A DNA stretch of 64,000 nucleotides from Schistosoma mansoni (GCF_000237925.1 NC_031500.1:17757753-17821752); one strand, 5' to 3'. Numbered from the stretch's first letter, positions 9,001 through 21,827 are shown. The notes: generated by a model not told the origin, from the letters alone. A program made the numbers and translations.

Positions 9001-11609
9001 ACCTCATCACAAGCCTAGTACCAACATGAAACCTTCAAATCAGAGAGGAAAGGAGGCAGACTAAAAGTGCATACGTAGCTGAAAATGGAAGACAAACATT
9101 AGGGCTATGGAGAGCACTTCGAATTAACTTCAAGAAGAGCTCTGCACAAAGATCCTTGTCTACTGCCAACTACCTGAGAATAGTCACAGGTGTAGTCAAG
9201 CGAGCAAATAAAGCTTCCAACCAGTTCTGTATATTAATTCAAGATTTTCGGTAGTTGTCATTTGACGTGTATGAATATCACCTTTGGTTTTCTTCAGAAT
9301 GTAATCGTATAATAAATTTGTGGAAAAATTTAATGTTCTGGGTTTCTTGCCTGTCAATTTTCCTGATGTCCCATCACTCACACAGCCAGTGTCTGCATCT
9401 TTAAATACATTCCTCAGAAATGATAGCCTCAAACTATCCATAACCGAAACTTAACAATATGACCACAGTTTTAATTATAGCCTTCAATCAAATTAACGAT
9501 AGTCTATGATACGGATTTCTCAAAAAACCACACTAGTTTTTCTTTCGCTCTTTGTATTCATAAACAACCTCTCAGGAAACCTAAGATAGTCAGTATTATC
9601 TAGACGGTTTGTGGGAAAATGTCGTTTGTGAAATCGGCTCACGAGGGCCCCGAAAACCGTGTAATGATGGAGAAATGAACAAAAGTACAGCGGACTTTAT
9701 GTTACTGCTAACGGAAGGTTCTAGCTATCATAGTAGGAAAATGTGGCTAAATTTTACTCTTATCTTAAACTTATCTCAGAGCGGTTATTGATGCTGACTT
9801 CTGATTTCGTTCCGACGCTATCTAAGACCTTCATTCGTCAAGATGTAGATCCAGATTTTTACATAACATAGTCTGACGCCCACTCAACAATACAGATATG
9901 AATATACCTTGCACGTACAGAGGAGTGCACAAAACGAGTTACTAGGGTAAGCGATAAACCGCATGATGACCAACTTCGCTACTGAGGATTTAACTCATGG
10001 AGTTGCAGGGAAGTACATGGCGACCTAGTAGTGGTGTATAGCACACTGAGCACATCTATTTAAACCACTTTGAACATGTTAAATGGACGGTAACTTTGCC
10101 ATTAGCTGGATAACTGTGATAATTAGAAGCAGTTGATTTTTATACGAACCAGAAAGACCTGAAATAACACAATTCAGACCAAGAAGAACTAAGTGAGCAC
10201 AAACGAACTTAATATATTTGGAATTAAAAATCAGGCAGACATCAAATACAAAAGAATCATTAGTTCATACAAACACTACAGTAGCTCACGATGCATTGTG
10301 CATCAAAGAGTGAATACCTACATAAGACCACAAGCCCGACCTGAAATGCCCTCTAAACTAGTGTGGTAGCAGCTCCTCAGTAAATAATTTGTAGAGAAGG
10401 ACCAACTATGCACAAGCACCCTTGGGTTAAAGTCCTTCACCTGGAACTTCTGTACCTCAAGCATGCCTCGCATTTTACTATAGCTACCACTATAATTGTT
10501 ATATCATCTCAGCTTATTCTAACCCATGCCAACTTTGCCAGTATATTTGGTTGTTCACGACATCTGAACAAACTGTCTGTAATCGTGTTTTGAGCTAATG
10601 ACGGTAAATTTCGGCGAAAAGCAACAAGAGATTGTGATAAATATGCACTTGAGGTTGACCTGAACTTTCTAGTCATTTAGTCTAACGTGTCATTAACGTC
10701 TGTCAGCTTGGCCCTGTGAATTTGCCTACACATTAGATAGATGGAGAGCTACAGCATCGGGAGGCTTTTGCATATATTACGAGTAAAATGGAAATATTAA
10801 CAACAATGGAATAATATTTTGAGTTCTTAAGTACATATCGGGTTATCTACCCAATTATTTTGTGGTGGATCCCAGTAAAAATAGTTATTCAAGATTTAAC
10901 TAGACGGACAGTTACTGATGATATGCCAGAAAATTAACACTTCAAACTTTTGTCTGCTTCTGAGTGAAGTTAAACGGTAGCAAAATGTGCTCAGACTAAA
11001 GTGATATATTAAGTGACAAAATAAAAGCAATGCTTATGAATTTAATGTTACTTGTAGGCTCCTGCTGAGATAATCACAGATGATTTCACTTACTTAACGA
11101 TGGTTCATCTGCATGTGGTGGCACCAACGACGTGATGAGAAACACGGTATCGTTCAATAATAGCCCAGATCAAAACTCAAACGCAGTGAAGAATAGCCTA
11201 AGGGCATGTCGTAACGCTACCATGATCTTCAATCACAGGTCGTGGCTAATAAAGTAGAATAATAGCCGACAGAGATAACGTTTTATTTTGATAAAAACAA
11301 AGTGGTGAGCATGTGTAAGTACAACCACAAATTTATACCTGCCCTTAAAATTGACAAGGAAAGACGATATATGTTAAACATAAATGTGATTGTATATAAA
11401 GTGTCGCAAATAAGGAAACAATGAAACATGTATCTTGTCTTTACAAAAATTATTGAATATACAAGTTGCTATGACCTTATATAAGATACTTGGACCAGGA
11501 GGGAGCGTGAATAAATCAATTCGTTCATACGAGCTCACTACGAACATATTGAGTATCTAAGTTCAAAGGTTTTAATCCAAGGGAAGTTTTAAATACTACT
11601 TTTGTAACG
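6016..11609. other. Long stretch with no supported gene
   Basis: Short open frames occur (for example 8066-8323 and 8296-8511, in different frames) but they lack recognisable motifs, good splice context or similarity to other parts of the window. The only protein relic I can support is an RT tail near 8.8 kb. The right end should hold the promoter and 5' UTR of the TCP11-like gene, but no clear core element stands out. Confidence 0.5.
8745..8870 (+). pseudogene. Decayed LINE reverse-transcriptase tail
   Basis: The + strand around 8791-8860 reads VKPVLLYGDETSGTTRNIIR. This matches the region after the RT domain in RTE/CR1 LINEs (compare SVLLYGCETWPLRVEDTR in the RTE copies here). The surroundings are full of stops. 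It is a different and older family than the RTE at 24-28 kb. Confidence 0.5.
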
Positions 11610-11829
11610 ATGTTCAAACTGGTTGAAGGTGACCTTTGGAGGGTATTTTACGCGCAGTATATGAATTGTAGTCCCATTATGAGTTCAGATGACAAAAAAG
11701 AAACCGAAACATCCAACAAATGTGATGAGGGTTTTCTACCTGATGCAAATCCTACTTCGGAATCTCCGCGATTCTCTATAGCCATGGAAATGAATCGTCA
11801 TGATAAGGATAAAGACACATTGCTACCTC
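11610..11829 (+). CDS. TCP11L1: TCP11-like protein, exon 1
   Basis: Open from ATG 11610, with a second in-frame ATG at 11679 (MSSDDKKETE) that fits the length of other family members better. The exon ends in phase 1 at C|GTAAGT, and splicing to 17374 gives LLP-P-SPPKFV; SPPKFV is the conserved start of the TCP11 domain. The N-terminal part is polar, low in complexity and poorly conserved, as in other family members. TCP11-family proteins act in sperm flagellar function (TCP11) or are poorly characterised (TCP11L1). The exon is assigned by splice phase and context. Confidence 0.65.
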
Positions 11830-12438
11830 GTAAGTTACTTCTATTGAAGCCCTCAAAATCAAGAGGGAAACTTTCGAAAAGTAGTCAGTTTACATGAACG
11901 AATATGTTTGAGTTGACCGTATAGAAACACGTGTTCCTGAGGGTGTTGTCCGTCAGCCTTTTGTCATAATCATGACAATGAGCTATCTTTACCTTTTGAC
12001 TTATTGCATGTGTGTAGCCATGGCTGTTTAAGAAATTTCAGGAGATTCAGTGACTAGTTACCTTACTGAAATAATACGGAATGCCCGGCTTTTGTCAAAC
12101 TAGACCGCTTGTGGTGCAGACGAAACATCTTTTCAAAGTGCGCTATTTAAAAGGACAGTGGTATTGTTTCACGTTGAGTTTAATTCACTGTTTTGATCGT
12201 AAATTACGTATCAAAACTACCGTTTACACTTTAATTGAATTTATTTCAGTTAACGTGACATTGTATTTGTGTGTTTTGATCCTGCTTTTGTGTATTTACT
12301 GCATCAAAGCATTCTTGGTCGACTGAGGCTTGTTTATTTGATAAAGTTGTGATTTATCTTACATATCTACCTTGCCTATCATTTTGCTTATTCTAAGATG
12401 GTCGGCTCTGTACACAAGTGTGGACAGCCATATTGCTA

Positions 12439-12638
12439 NNNNNNNNNNNNNNNNNNNNNNNNNNNNNNNNNNNNNNNNNNNNNNNNNNNNNNNNNNNNNN
12501 NNNNNNNNNNNNNNNNNNNNNNNNNNNNNNNNNNNNNNNNNNNNNNNNNNNNNNNNNNNNNNNNNNNNNNNNNNNNNNNNNNNNNNNNNNNNNNNNNNNN
12601 NNNNNNNNNNNNNNNNNNNNNNNNNNNNNNNNNNNNNN
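12439..12638. other. Assembly gap (200 N)
   Basis: Exactly 200 N, inside ORF1 of the CR1-like element. Confidence 0.99.
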
Positions 12639-12977
12639 GGTCCAGGGGTACATATATCGAAAGTCATCTGACTTGGTAAGTATGTTGGAGGCGAAACCCA
12701 ACAGAGAAGGATCCTCAAATTAGTACTCGGTAATTTTGAGGAAAGGGACGTATTACTAAATAACTCACGCAAAACTCGTGACTCAAACATTCGTATTCGA
12801 CCTGACTGGCCACTTGAGGATCGGATCAAGTGGAAGAATGCCCTAACAGAGTTAAAAACTCGAAGGCTAAACGGTGAAGCGAACCTTACGATTAAGGGTT
12901 TTCGGGTAGTCAGGTCTTGGAAGCCAATGCTTCCGAGACCTGTGTGGGTAGAACGCATGTCTCCAAAAACACCCTAA
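12639..12977 (+). pseudogene. CR1-like ORF1, C-terminal part
   Basis: One frame from the gap reads GPGVHISKVI, a TGA stop at 12669-12671, then LGKYVGGETQQRRILKLVLG and on to TAA at 12975. The segment has a charged 'I.P....DR.KW' region typical of LINE ORF1 nucleic-acid-binding proteins. A likely start lies before the gap at 12398 (MVGSVHKCGQPYC, cysteine/histidine pattern). The stop could be a real mutation or an assembly error. The 3' end overlaps the start of ORF2. Confidence 0.65.
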
Positions 12978-13969
12978 ATGTGTGTTATACGAATGCTCGT
13001 AGTCTTCGGAATAAGATGTCTGAACTAAGTTTGATGGTAGACGACTTAAATCCGGATATAATTGTTATCACCGAAACTTGGCTCACTGTAGATATAGACT
13101 GTTCTCCAGTCATTTCAGGCTACATCTGTGTCAGAAGTGATAGAGTTAGAAGTCGCAAGGGAGGAGGCATAATATTATATATTAGGGACCACTTCCGCAT
13201 TAACTCGATCATATCGGAGGCGCATGTAAGTGGTACGTGTGAGGTAGTATGTTGTACAATTAGGTCTAGAAACGGGTTAGTGACGATAGGAGGAATATAT
13301 CGTAGTCCGTGTTGTCTCGCTGACGACTTTATCCTAAAACACGTCTGTTCTTGGAGTAAAGCAGAATGTTGTCTCATCGTTGGAGACTTCAATGCACCCC
13401 ATATAAACTGGATAGAGCTCACAGCTCCAGGTGGGGGTTTTGATAGCGTCCTTCTGTCATCAATTATTCAATGTGCACTTGTACAATGTATCGTTAAGCC
13501 GACGCATATAGACTTGCAACATAATCCGTCATTGATAGACCTTGTCCTCACACACCACTGTGAAGATATCGTTGACATTCAACATCTTCCCCCACTGGTG
13601 AATAGTGACCATGTCGTACTTTCCTTTAAGTTCCGGATACATGGTATAGAATTTGCATCAGCTCCACCCCGTCCTAATATCTGGAGAGCTAATATTCCGG
13701 CAATCAGGGACTATGCTATCTCAATTGACTGGTCGGTCGATGCTGATGGATCGATTGATGATGCATGGAATAGGTTTAAGTCTACGTTCGAATCCGTAAC
13801 TCAACCGTTTATCCCATGGTCAGCACGTAAGTTATCATATTGCCCCCCATGGATTAATAAGGAAACCCGGAAGCTGTTGAAGCGTAGGAAACACTTCTGG
13901 GACTTATTCTTGTCAACAGGTCAGGCATCATTTAAGTGCGAATATAAAAAAAATCCGGAATATATGTAA
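12917..13969 (+). pseudogene. CR1-like ORF2, endonuclease part
   Basis: Encodes an APE-type endonuclease that nicks target DNA for target-primed reverse transcription. Visible motifs: NARSLRNK near residue 26, VITETWL near 51, VGDFNAPHINW near 152 and SDHVVLSF near 235. The frame begins without a clear ATG (TTG at 12917) and overlaps ORF1, so translation may be by reinitiation. It ends early at TAA 13967 because of a one-base shift in the A8 run at about 13946-13953. Confidence 0.85.
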
Positions 13970-14009
13970 AAAGACCATAGCTAAATCCCGCACGGCTTAC
14001 GAACGACAG

Positions 14010-15752
14010 TTGGCATACGATAGCTGTACCTGTCCGAAGCGACTGTTTTCGTACGTTAAAAGGCGGACGAAACGTAGTGATGGTATCCCCTCATTACTGT
14101 TAAGCGAAAATTCAGCTTTATTGGCTGAATCTGATCTAGTGAAAGCGGAGTTATTTGCTAACTATTTCAGTGAAGTCTACTCTACGTGTAGTGTTACAAC
14201 TACTTGTCTCGTTGACAATGAGATACCAGCCATAGGACCTTTGCACGTGACAGAGGATATTGTTCTTCCTTTGATAACTAACCTAAAATCTTGTAAGATA
14301 CCGGGCCCCGATGGGTTACACCCACGTTTGCTGCCATCGCTTGCCGACATTATCTCAAGACCGCTCACGATGCTCTTCAACATATCCCTTTCACAGGCTC
14401 AACTACCTAGAGACTGGAAAGACGCCATAGTTAGTCCAATATTTAAGGATGTTCAGAGACGGATCGTATCTAACTACCGGCCTGTTAGCCTAATCAGTAT
14501 AGTAGTTAAGTTACTTGAAAAATTAATTCGGGCTAAGCTACTGAGTCACATTGATTCGTACAATCTGTTAACTCCCGAGCAACATGGGTTTCGTAACAAA
14601 CATTCATGCTTGACTAACTTACTCATTGCGAGAGAGGATTGGACAGCTGCCCTAGACAACGGCCAGTCTGTCGACGTGATATTCATAGATTTTAGCAAAG
14701 CGTTTGACAAGGTTTCACACTTAGGTCTTATGCAAAAGCTCTCGAGCTTTGGTATAACAGGTGCTATACAGGAATGGATAGGAAGCTTCTTATGTGACCG
14801 CAGACAGAGAGTGAGAGTCAATGGAACTCTATCCGAATGGAAACCGGTCAGAAGTGGTGTACCCCAAGGCACCATCTTGGGCCCTTTACTTTTCCTTCTG
14901 TATATTAATGAACTACCTTTATTACTTAAGTCGTCGACGTTATTGTTTGCGGATGATGTTAAAATCTGGAGAACAATAAGAAATGAGACTGATCGTTGTT
15001 ATCTACAAGCAGATTTAGACGAATTAGTTAGGTGGGCTCATGATTGGGGCCTGGAAGTTAATTCCAGAAAGAGCGTGTTCATGTACATCGGGCACGATAT
15101 TAGTTACCACTATACCATTAATGGTACATCTCTGCCACGCGTTCATTCGCATAAAGACTTAGGAGTAATTATAAGTCACGACTTAAAAACTACTACGCAC
15201 TGCAATGCGGTTGCTTCCAAAGGCTATCGAGCGCTATGGTCGCTTCGCAGAGCATTTAAATGCTTTGACGAGGATATGTTTCGAATTTTATATCCCACCT
15301 ATGTAAGGCCACACTTAGAATACTGTATCCAAGCAGCTAGCCCTTGTCTGATAAAGGATACTAAATCGCTTGAGCGTGTCCAGCGTGTAGGGACAAAATT
15401 AGTAGAGGGTCTTTCCAAACTCCCTTACGATGAGCGTTTAAAACGTCTAAATCTTTTCCCCTTATCTTATCGTAGGACGCGAGGTGACCTTATACTGGCA
15501 TTTCGTATCTTTAATTATGATCTGGGTGTTAATATGTCTTACCTTTTTGCTCCCTCCAGCACTAATAATCTCCGGGGTCATAGCAAGGAGGTTCTGAAAC
15601 CGCGATCTAATAAACTAAAGGTGGGGTCCCGTTTTTCTCATCGAGTGGTCAATGACTGGAACGCTTTACCAGAACAAGTGGTATCAGCACCATCAGTGAA
15701 CATTTTCAAAAAGAAGCTGGACCTTCACTGGAAGGAAATCTGTCAGGATTAA
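14010..15752 (+). pseudogene. CR1-like ORF2, reverse transcriptase part
   Basis: Continues ORF2 in the +1 frame; the frame is in fact open from about 13950. RT motifs in order: GPDGLHP, YRPVSLIS, HGFRNKHSCLTNLL, DFSKAFDKVSH, GVPQGTILGPLLFLLYINEL and the catalytic LFADDVKIW. The C-terminal domain ends NDWNALPEQVVSAP. All catalytic aspartates are present. Only the upstream frameshift separates it from the endonuclease. Confidence 0.88.
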
Positions 15753-15772
15753 CACAGGTTCATCAACCTACT

Positions 15773-17373
15773 ATCCTTATGACTGAAGACTGTACGTACG
15801 AAATTAAGTGTACTGCTCAACACTCCTCTCCTTACCATTTTAGAATTGTCAAATGTGATCTCTGAAAGTAACCATTAATTCACTACAGGTGTCTCCCACC
15901 TTTCTTCATCATTAAATAAACAATACCACGCTTAGGCGTATTGCGATAGGGAGTGGTTGGGTTTCTATTCTAAAATAGAACCATTGTAAAGTAGTGGAGT
16001 CGGTCAAATCATAACTGAACATCCCCACAGAAATTCCCTGTATTAAGGTCTGTATCTTATCTGGCCTCATAGATTTTCTTAATTGTAAACAGTGAAATAA
16101 CCGTAACCCGTGATTTAGGATCCAAGATGATACAGCTCAAAATATGACCCAGTAGCTAACGTGCATTCGTTCATTGTATTCCTTGAAATTTTCGCGTCTA
16201 ACATTTACTTTTTGTCCTTAGATCTCATTCATTTTCCAATATTATTTTATGCCTAATTCTTCGCCATCACAGGTTTCTTTGTCTTCAGCCTATCCAACTT
16301 CCTCTTACTGTGGTACAACTCTTAACGACTCTGTTGTTAATGACTAACTACCATCATTGGGCTTCGTAATTTTTTCGTTATAACAATGTGATGAACTAAG
16401 AGTTGCGACTGTAGCAGGTATTTGTTAACCCGACAAAATAAACACCGGTTTTGTGTCCCATGATATTCATATGTGCTCAAACACCTAAAGTACTAACTAG
16501 TTCCCCAATGTTAGCGGCAAGTATAACCATAAGCTCTTTTCGATCATGTAAAGACAATGTAACGTCATTTGATCAGCACACGATTCAGTCGACAGGTGGT
16601 TTCCTTCATTATGATTTTGTTAGGCATATTTCGTATTGTCACATCAGTACAATAGTAGTTAGTATGTTTAGTTTTTCAGTCCAAATTAATTCATGAATTC
16701 ACCGTCTACGCTGTGTGTAAAACTATACTTTCTTGGTAGAATCGCCAAGTAACCAGAATTGAAAATCGAAAACCGTAATATATCTCAGTACCGGCCGTGG
16801 TGGAGCAAGTACAATCAGTTTTAAACTTGTATAATTTCGATTTTTACCAATATCTCAGTGCGCCTATGTGACTTGTAAAATTGTGAACCTACCGAAATTT
16901 GTTCTGAGCTGTACATTTTATATTTCTGTTTGTCTACCTCACTTGGATCAAACTTCCTCTAGAGCAAGCAGTTTTTTTCCGCCAAGAGGTCGTACATTGT
17001 GTCCTTTAAAATATCCTCTTAGTTCATATCTACTTAGTGTTCAGTTCGTATTAATTCATCAGAGTACTTTTCACAAACTGCATTATTCAAGTTAATTGCT
17101 CCGAAGTCATCGAAAGACGATTTTTTTAAATTTTTCATAAACCTCAGTAATCAACTATTAAAATCAATCCATTGAAGATAAATCGTTGTTTTATAATTCA
17201 GGAGAAAATTAATTAGTTCAATCTCGTGTGATTTTAAAGTGAAAGACGTTTTAAGTCATGTTTTTAGTCTATGTTTAGAGAAGAGTAGTAGGCATATTTA
17301 ATTGAATAGTTGAAGGGCTACATATATTTCACTTAAGTATATGCTTGAAATTATTTCTTACCTTTCTTGTTAG
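15773..17373. other. TCP11-like intron 1, right part
   Basis: Includes the 3' UTR of the CR1-like element, whose end is not defined, and AT-rich intron. No further coding or repeat structure could be supported. The intron ends in TTCTTGTTAG at 17373. Confidence 0.5.
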
Positions 17374-17506
17374 CTTCACCTCCGAAGTTTGTGTCAATGA
17401 ATCAACTTGCGGAAGCAGCTAAAGCATTCTATAATATGTCTTTAGCACATGAAATAACCGTGGATTCTGAGTTTAGATTGGAAAAGTATGAACCACAAGA
17501 AAAAAG
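17374..17506 (+). CDS. TCP11L1: TCP11-like protein, exon 2
   Basis: Starts after TTAG and ends at AAG|GTATGT in phase 2. It encodes PPKFVSMNQLAEAAKAF, MSLAHEITVDSEF and so on. 'PPKFVS..EL...A......ALAHEI' is the hallmark of the TCP11 domain N-terminus. A second possible donor 4 bp downstream would break the frame with exon 3, so 17506 is preferred. Confidence 0.9.
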
Positions 17507-18592
17507 GTATGTAAGTGTTATGATTGATTACGGAGAGTTGTTTGATTTCAAAGATGATATCAAAAGTTGGTAACCAAGCAAATATTGAAAATCAATGGCT
17601 AATAAATAGTTGTTACTGTCTTTTTTAAGACTCAAGTAGTACCTACACTTTAATCTTCTCCAGATTAAGCTTAAAATATAGAAGGAATGCTTCAGACAGA
17701 CCAACCGTTCTATAATTAAATTCTTATTCAATAGTTAGAACCTTCAGTGTATAACAACTCATTATTTTACGACTAGCTTTTCAGTATTTTTTTGTTGTTG
17801 CAAGAGTTCTGTTGTATGACACGCAATTAACTATAGAATAAGGAGAAACACTACGCGATCTTAAATGATCTCTAGTATATAAACACTTTGTTTAAGTTCA
17901 ACTTTCTTATCTGACTCTTTATTCAAGGACTTTTATCAAGCTTAATCCGAATTCCACCTAACAAAAGAATTTTTAAACCACCTGGATCCTGTTTCAGTTG
18001 TCTAACCACATTACTCCATTGTACTGTGGCGTACACATCAATGTATTGAGAGTTTTTGTGATCAACGTAATTTATGGTTAATTCACTTCAGACTCATCTA
18101 TTTATCTGTTAATCAAACTTTACAACTACTAGTGCTACTGACCGACTGACCAAACCAAATAAGGCGAAGCAGTCTTCAAGCCATCCATTTATTTTATGTT
18201 AAATATTTTCAGTACCTGCCCATTACTCTATTTGGTCAATATAAAGTTCAAACTTCTGGACACAGCAAAAATAGTGCATCACTTCAAGCTGATCTATTGA
18301 CGTAAAATGTAACAGCAGAGTAATCTAAAAGGGAATAACAAAGAAATTAAAAACGTAGTCCAAATAGAATGAATACGTAAAAAAGGTGCTGAAGATCTAG
18401 GCATTTTGTTTGTATATTTGAAGGCGGAGTTGTTTAGAAAAAGTATTCACCCGAAACTAGTTGTTTGTAGGCTCTCGTAATAAGCCGAACTTGTACAGCT
18501 CCAGTCTCAGTAATTTAACATATAATTTCAGAGGTTTGAGGTGTATTGTTGCAACAACATGATTACTTATCATGCTGATATTTTTATCATTA
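17507..18592. other. TCP11-like intron 2, left part
   Basis: AT-rich intron. No repeat or open frame that I can identify. Confidence 0.5.
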
Positions 18593-19155
18593 TTTATTTA
18601 TTTATTTGAACACATAAATATTGGTACAAGGAAAAACCAGATAAATATGCGCCTCACGAACCTCATTTGATTTGTGTGAGGGCTGTGATACTGCCCACGT
18701 GCCCAAACTGAAGCAGATGGTTTACTTAGGTGGCCTTACCCGGAGCCTTTGACCTAAAGATCTGATCCACAAGGCAGTGGAGCAACGTCGGGGGATGCAG
18801 TGCCATGGTAGCCGGTGACCAACGATTGTTTCATACCCCATTCGTTCACTCAGGATACTGGGGCCCATGTGCACCATTGATTGGGAATCAGGGTTTTCCA
18901 ACTCACCTAGGTGGACTTTCCGTGTCCACCAACCCGGTTAAAGCGCCGGACATTCGCTTTTCATCCTTTCAATTTCGTAAACAACAGTACTGCCACAAGA
19001 AGGCAGTGAGTAGGACTTCCCTGGCAGAGGCTATATATCCTCGCTGACACGTGAGAGCATTTCGAGAGGGAGAGCGTACTCTCCCCACTCTCGGCTGTAC
19101 CAGGGCATTTGAGGGCGACCATACCACGTTGAAAGCACCGGTTCTCGTCCGATTT
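18593..19155 (-). repeat. Family C repeat, full minus copy (C1)
   Basis: A ~550-bp unit whose 3' end (left edge here) carries a (TTTA)n tail followed by 'gaacacataaatattggtac'. The body contains 'ccgggttggtggacacgg' and 'ttgggcacgtgggcagtatc'. The simple tail marks it as a non-LTR-mobilised, non-coding element. It lies 155 bp before TCP11 exon 3. Confidence 0.8.
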
Positions 19156-19310
19156 TTATCATACAACTACGTATCATAAATATTCCGATAGTGTTTCTTA
19201 TTCTAAGTTCACAATTAATTATTGCTGTTTTAGGCTTTCAACATTTTATGATATTACTATACTTGTTTTTATCAGTTTTTACTAATGTGTTTTTTGTTGT
19301 TGTTGTCAAG

Positions 19311-19431
19311 TTTGGAATATTGTATTAAAGAAACAATGCATAGAGCATTTTGGGATATTTTACGATCTAGTTTAGATTGTGATCCTCCAGACTATGAACC
19401 AGCTTTACGCTTACTGGAAGAAGTTAAACAG
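19311..19431 (+). CDS. TCP11L1: TCP11-like protein, exon 3
   Basis: Acceptor GTCAAG, donor CAG|GTATGT, phase 2 in and 0 out. It encodes (S)LEYCIKETMHRAFWDIL and DPPDYEPALRLLEEVKQ, equivalent to the conserved 'VHKAFWD.L...DPP.Y..A..L..EIKE' block of TCP11 proteins. Confidence 0.93.
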
Positions 19432-20079
19432 GTATGTAGTTTATTTGGTTATCTACTTTGTAGTATTAGTACAATTCAATGTGTACTTCAACACCAATGA
19501 CATTCAATGTTTCATTATAAAATTGCAGATTGAAATCATTCAACATAATTTGGTTTTCATAATCAAATGACACCAACAGACTTAATACACTATTTCCTAC
19601 TTAAAGTGTACGCATAAAGTTATTTTGACTTCTAAATTGATAAGGAAGTTAGGGTACTAATTGAGCTTGACTATGTCTTTTTTAAAGTGTTTAAATGTGA
19701 TTTCCCATTTTAATAAACATAAACTATAAGTTGCTTTCATAGACGGATATAACATAAGTCCTCATATATATGTATATTACTTCCTAGTTGCCACATCATA
19801 ACGAGAGAAAATTACCAGGAGGTAAATTGGTAAAGTATAAGTTATACTTCTGATAGTAGAGCAAAATGAAAGTACACAATTAGAAGTATGTTCAGAGTTG
19901 AGTAAAAAGGAGAGGGTAAATACATGTGTGCTATGTCTCAGTCACTTCAGTTGATGGAAGTTTGCAATCAGTTTACCACCCTTGTTACTCTGTGTCCAAA
20001 AATCCTTGTTCAGTGATCAGCATACAATTAAATTAGATGAAAAATATATCTCTGGAATAATCTCAATGATTAAAATTTA
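19432..20079. other. TCP11-like intron 3, left part
   Basis: AT-rich intron with nothing recognisable. Confidence 0.5.
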
Positions 20080-20084
20080 AATAA

Positions 20085-20135
20085 CCCCGACGTTTTATCC
20101 ACAAAACCTGGTTCGAGCTTCTTTAGATTACTGCC
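20085..20135 (-). ncRNA. Decayed Penelope-type hammerhead remnant
   Basis: The minus strand reads CTAAAGAAGCTCGAACC, a loop, then GTGGATAAAACGTCGG. This lines up with the Penelope-type hammerhead at 50.5 kb (CTGAAGAAGTCC, then GGACGAAACGTTGG). Both core halves are mutated, so it is a fossil. Confidence 0.45.
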
Positions 20136-20379
20136 CTAAAGCAGTTCGGATCAGTTTGCAAAACAAAACTCTGGAATTATTTGAACTTCAATCACTAAGA
20201 TTATTTCAAATATAATTTTTACTTACAATATCTTCTATATGATTTGCACCCAATTCCTATTAAGCTGTTCTTTCCAACCAATGTTAGGCATATCTCGTAA
20301 ATAGGCTGATATATCATCAAGCTGACACTCCATCATAGATGTCTTCGAAGCACTGTCGACCATTGAGTGAACGATGGTG

Positions 20380-20640
20380 AGGTTATATGTAAAGTACCAG
20401 GTAAGGGTAGTAAATCGGTTGTTGACGTAGTGAATGTTCACCAAGTGAGGTAGTTGAGATATGTATTACGTATATGCAACCATCGTCTACCTCAGCGGGC
20501 AATATTGTTTGGTGTACCGGTAGATTGGAAGAAAACTAGAGACGGACAAACCATAATGTGGAGCCAATTCACGAAGTCATTGACAATTTGACTGATCCAT
20601 ATAGGTGGAGGAAAACTGCCTAGTTAAAATTCACCCAATT
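20380..20640 (+). pseudogene. Old RTE LINE C-terminal relic
   Basis: Decayed match to the RTE end: SKSVVDVVNVHQ, a stop, then LRYVLR. This corresponds to [22 protein letters not shown] of the young copy. It belongs to the same diverged subfamily as the relic at 23.2-24.0 kb. Confidence 0.7.
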
Positions 20641-20905
20641 TTCGTAACTAATAGTTAGATAATTTGGTTAGCATGTCTTAGAATCGTCTGAAGTGGCTCA
20701 TGGCCTTTCATTGTTTGTCATTTCTTAAATCCTGAGTCCCGGAGTCTTACCATAATTTCTACTGTTAATGGTACTGTTACTAGTTCTAGTACCCTGATAT
20801 TTATCTTGACAATTTTATCTAGATGTGCAACTTAAACCGACGCATATATATATATATATATATATGATAATATTGCAAATAACTGAATGATATCTCAAAT
20901 CTATC

Positions 20906-20907
<2 letters not shown>

Positions 20908-20942
<35 letters not shown>

Positions 20943-21452
20943 TAAACACATAAATATTGGTACAAAAAGGAACCAGATATATATGCGCCACACAAATCTC
21001 ATTTGATTTGTGTGAGGGCTGTGATACTGCCTAGGTGCCCAAGCCGAAGCAGGTGGTTTACTTAGGGGGCCTTACCCGGAGCCTTTGACCTAAAGATCTG
21101 ATCCACAAGGCAGTAGAGCATCGTAAGGAGATGCATTTTCATGGTAGCTGATGCCCAACGATTGATTCATACACCATTTGTTTCTTCAGGATAGTGGAGC
21201 CCATGTGCACCATTGGTTTGGAATGAGGGTTTTCCAACTCACCTAGGTGGACTTTCCATGTCCACCGACCCGGTTAAAGCGCCGGACATTCGCTTTTCAT
21301 CCTCTCAATTTAGTAAACAACAGTAATGCCACAAGAAGGCTGTAAGTAGGACTACCCTGGCAGAGGCTAGATACGCGTGGCCATATGAGAGCATTTCGAG
21401 AGGGAGAGCGTACTCTCCCCACTTTCTGCCGTACCCGGGCATTCGGGGGCAA
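20908..21452 (-). repeat. Family C repeat, minus copy (C2)
   Basis: A (TTA)n tail at 20909-20941, then the complete family C body on the minus strand, ending 94 bp before exon 4. With C3 and C4 on the other side of exon 4 it forms a long inverted repeat. Confidence 0.85.
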
Positions 21453-21546
21453 TCTATCTGTAAATCGATGTTTTCTTTGAACATTTTTATTTAACTCTTG
21501 AATTCTTTTTTCCTATCCAAACTATTTAATTTATTATTTATTTTAG

Positions 21547-21770
21547 TCTTTACAAGGTTTAGTTTTACCTAATCAAACAAGATTAAAAACACTTATTGAA
21601 AATCTTTTGGATATGGATATAGCTAAATCTCAATTAGAAGAAACTGGTCATTTAAGTTTAGAATTTTATAAAAATGAAGTAATTAATTTAATGAAACAAT
21701 TTTGTGCTCCAATACGTGATCAAGAAATTGAAGATTTAAGAAAAATTAATGATCCAATTGATGCATTCAA
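21547..21770 (+). CDS. TCP11L1: TCP11-like protein, exon 4
   Basis: Acceptor TTTTAG, donor AA|GTAAGT, phase 0 in and 2 out. It encodes SLQGLVLPNQTRLKTLIENL, then a 'LD.DIAK.QLEETGHLSLE' block and QFCAPIRDQEIEDLRKI. These match the 'LLPG.TRLR..I.EVLDLDLIK' and 'LCAP.RDEE' blocks of the family. An (ATT)n tract starts only a few bases after the donor. Confidence 0.93.
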
Positions 21771-21777
21771 GTAAGTC

Positions 21778-21827
<50 letters not shown>

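Larger units (their letters stand above)
12072..15772 (+). mobile_element. CR1-like non-LTR retrotransposon
   Basis: Two-ORF LINE inside TCP11 intron 1: a 5' leader from about 12.07 kb, an ORF1 interrupted by an N gap, then an ORF2 with apurinic endonuclease and reverse transcriptase. The RT motifs and the terminal NDWNALP motif resemble CR1/jockey-type LINEs such as schistosome SR1 and Perere elements. Ends are approximate; no target duplication or tail repeat was found. The coding damage is one in-frame stop and one single-base frameshift, so the copy is recent. Confidence 0.85.
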
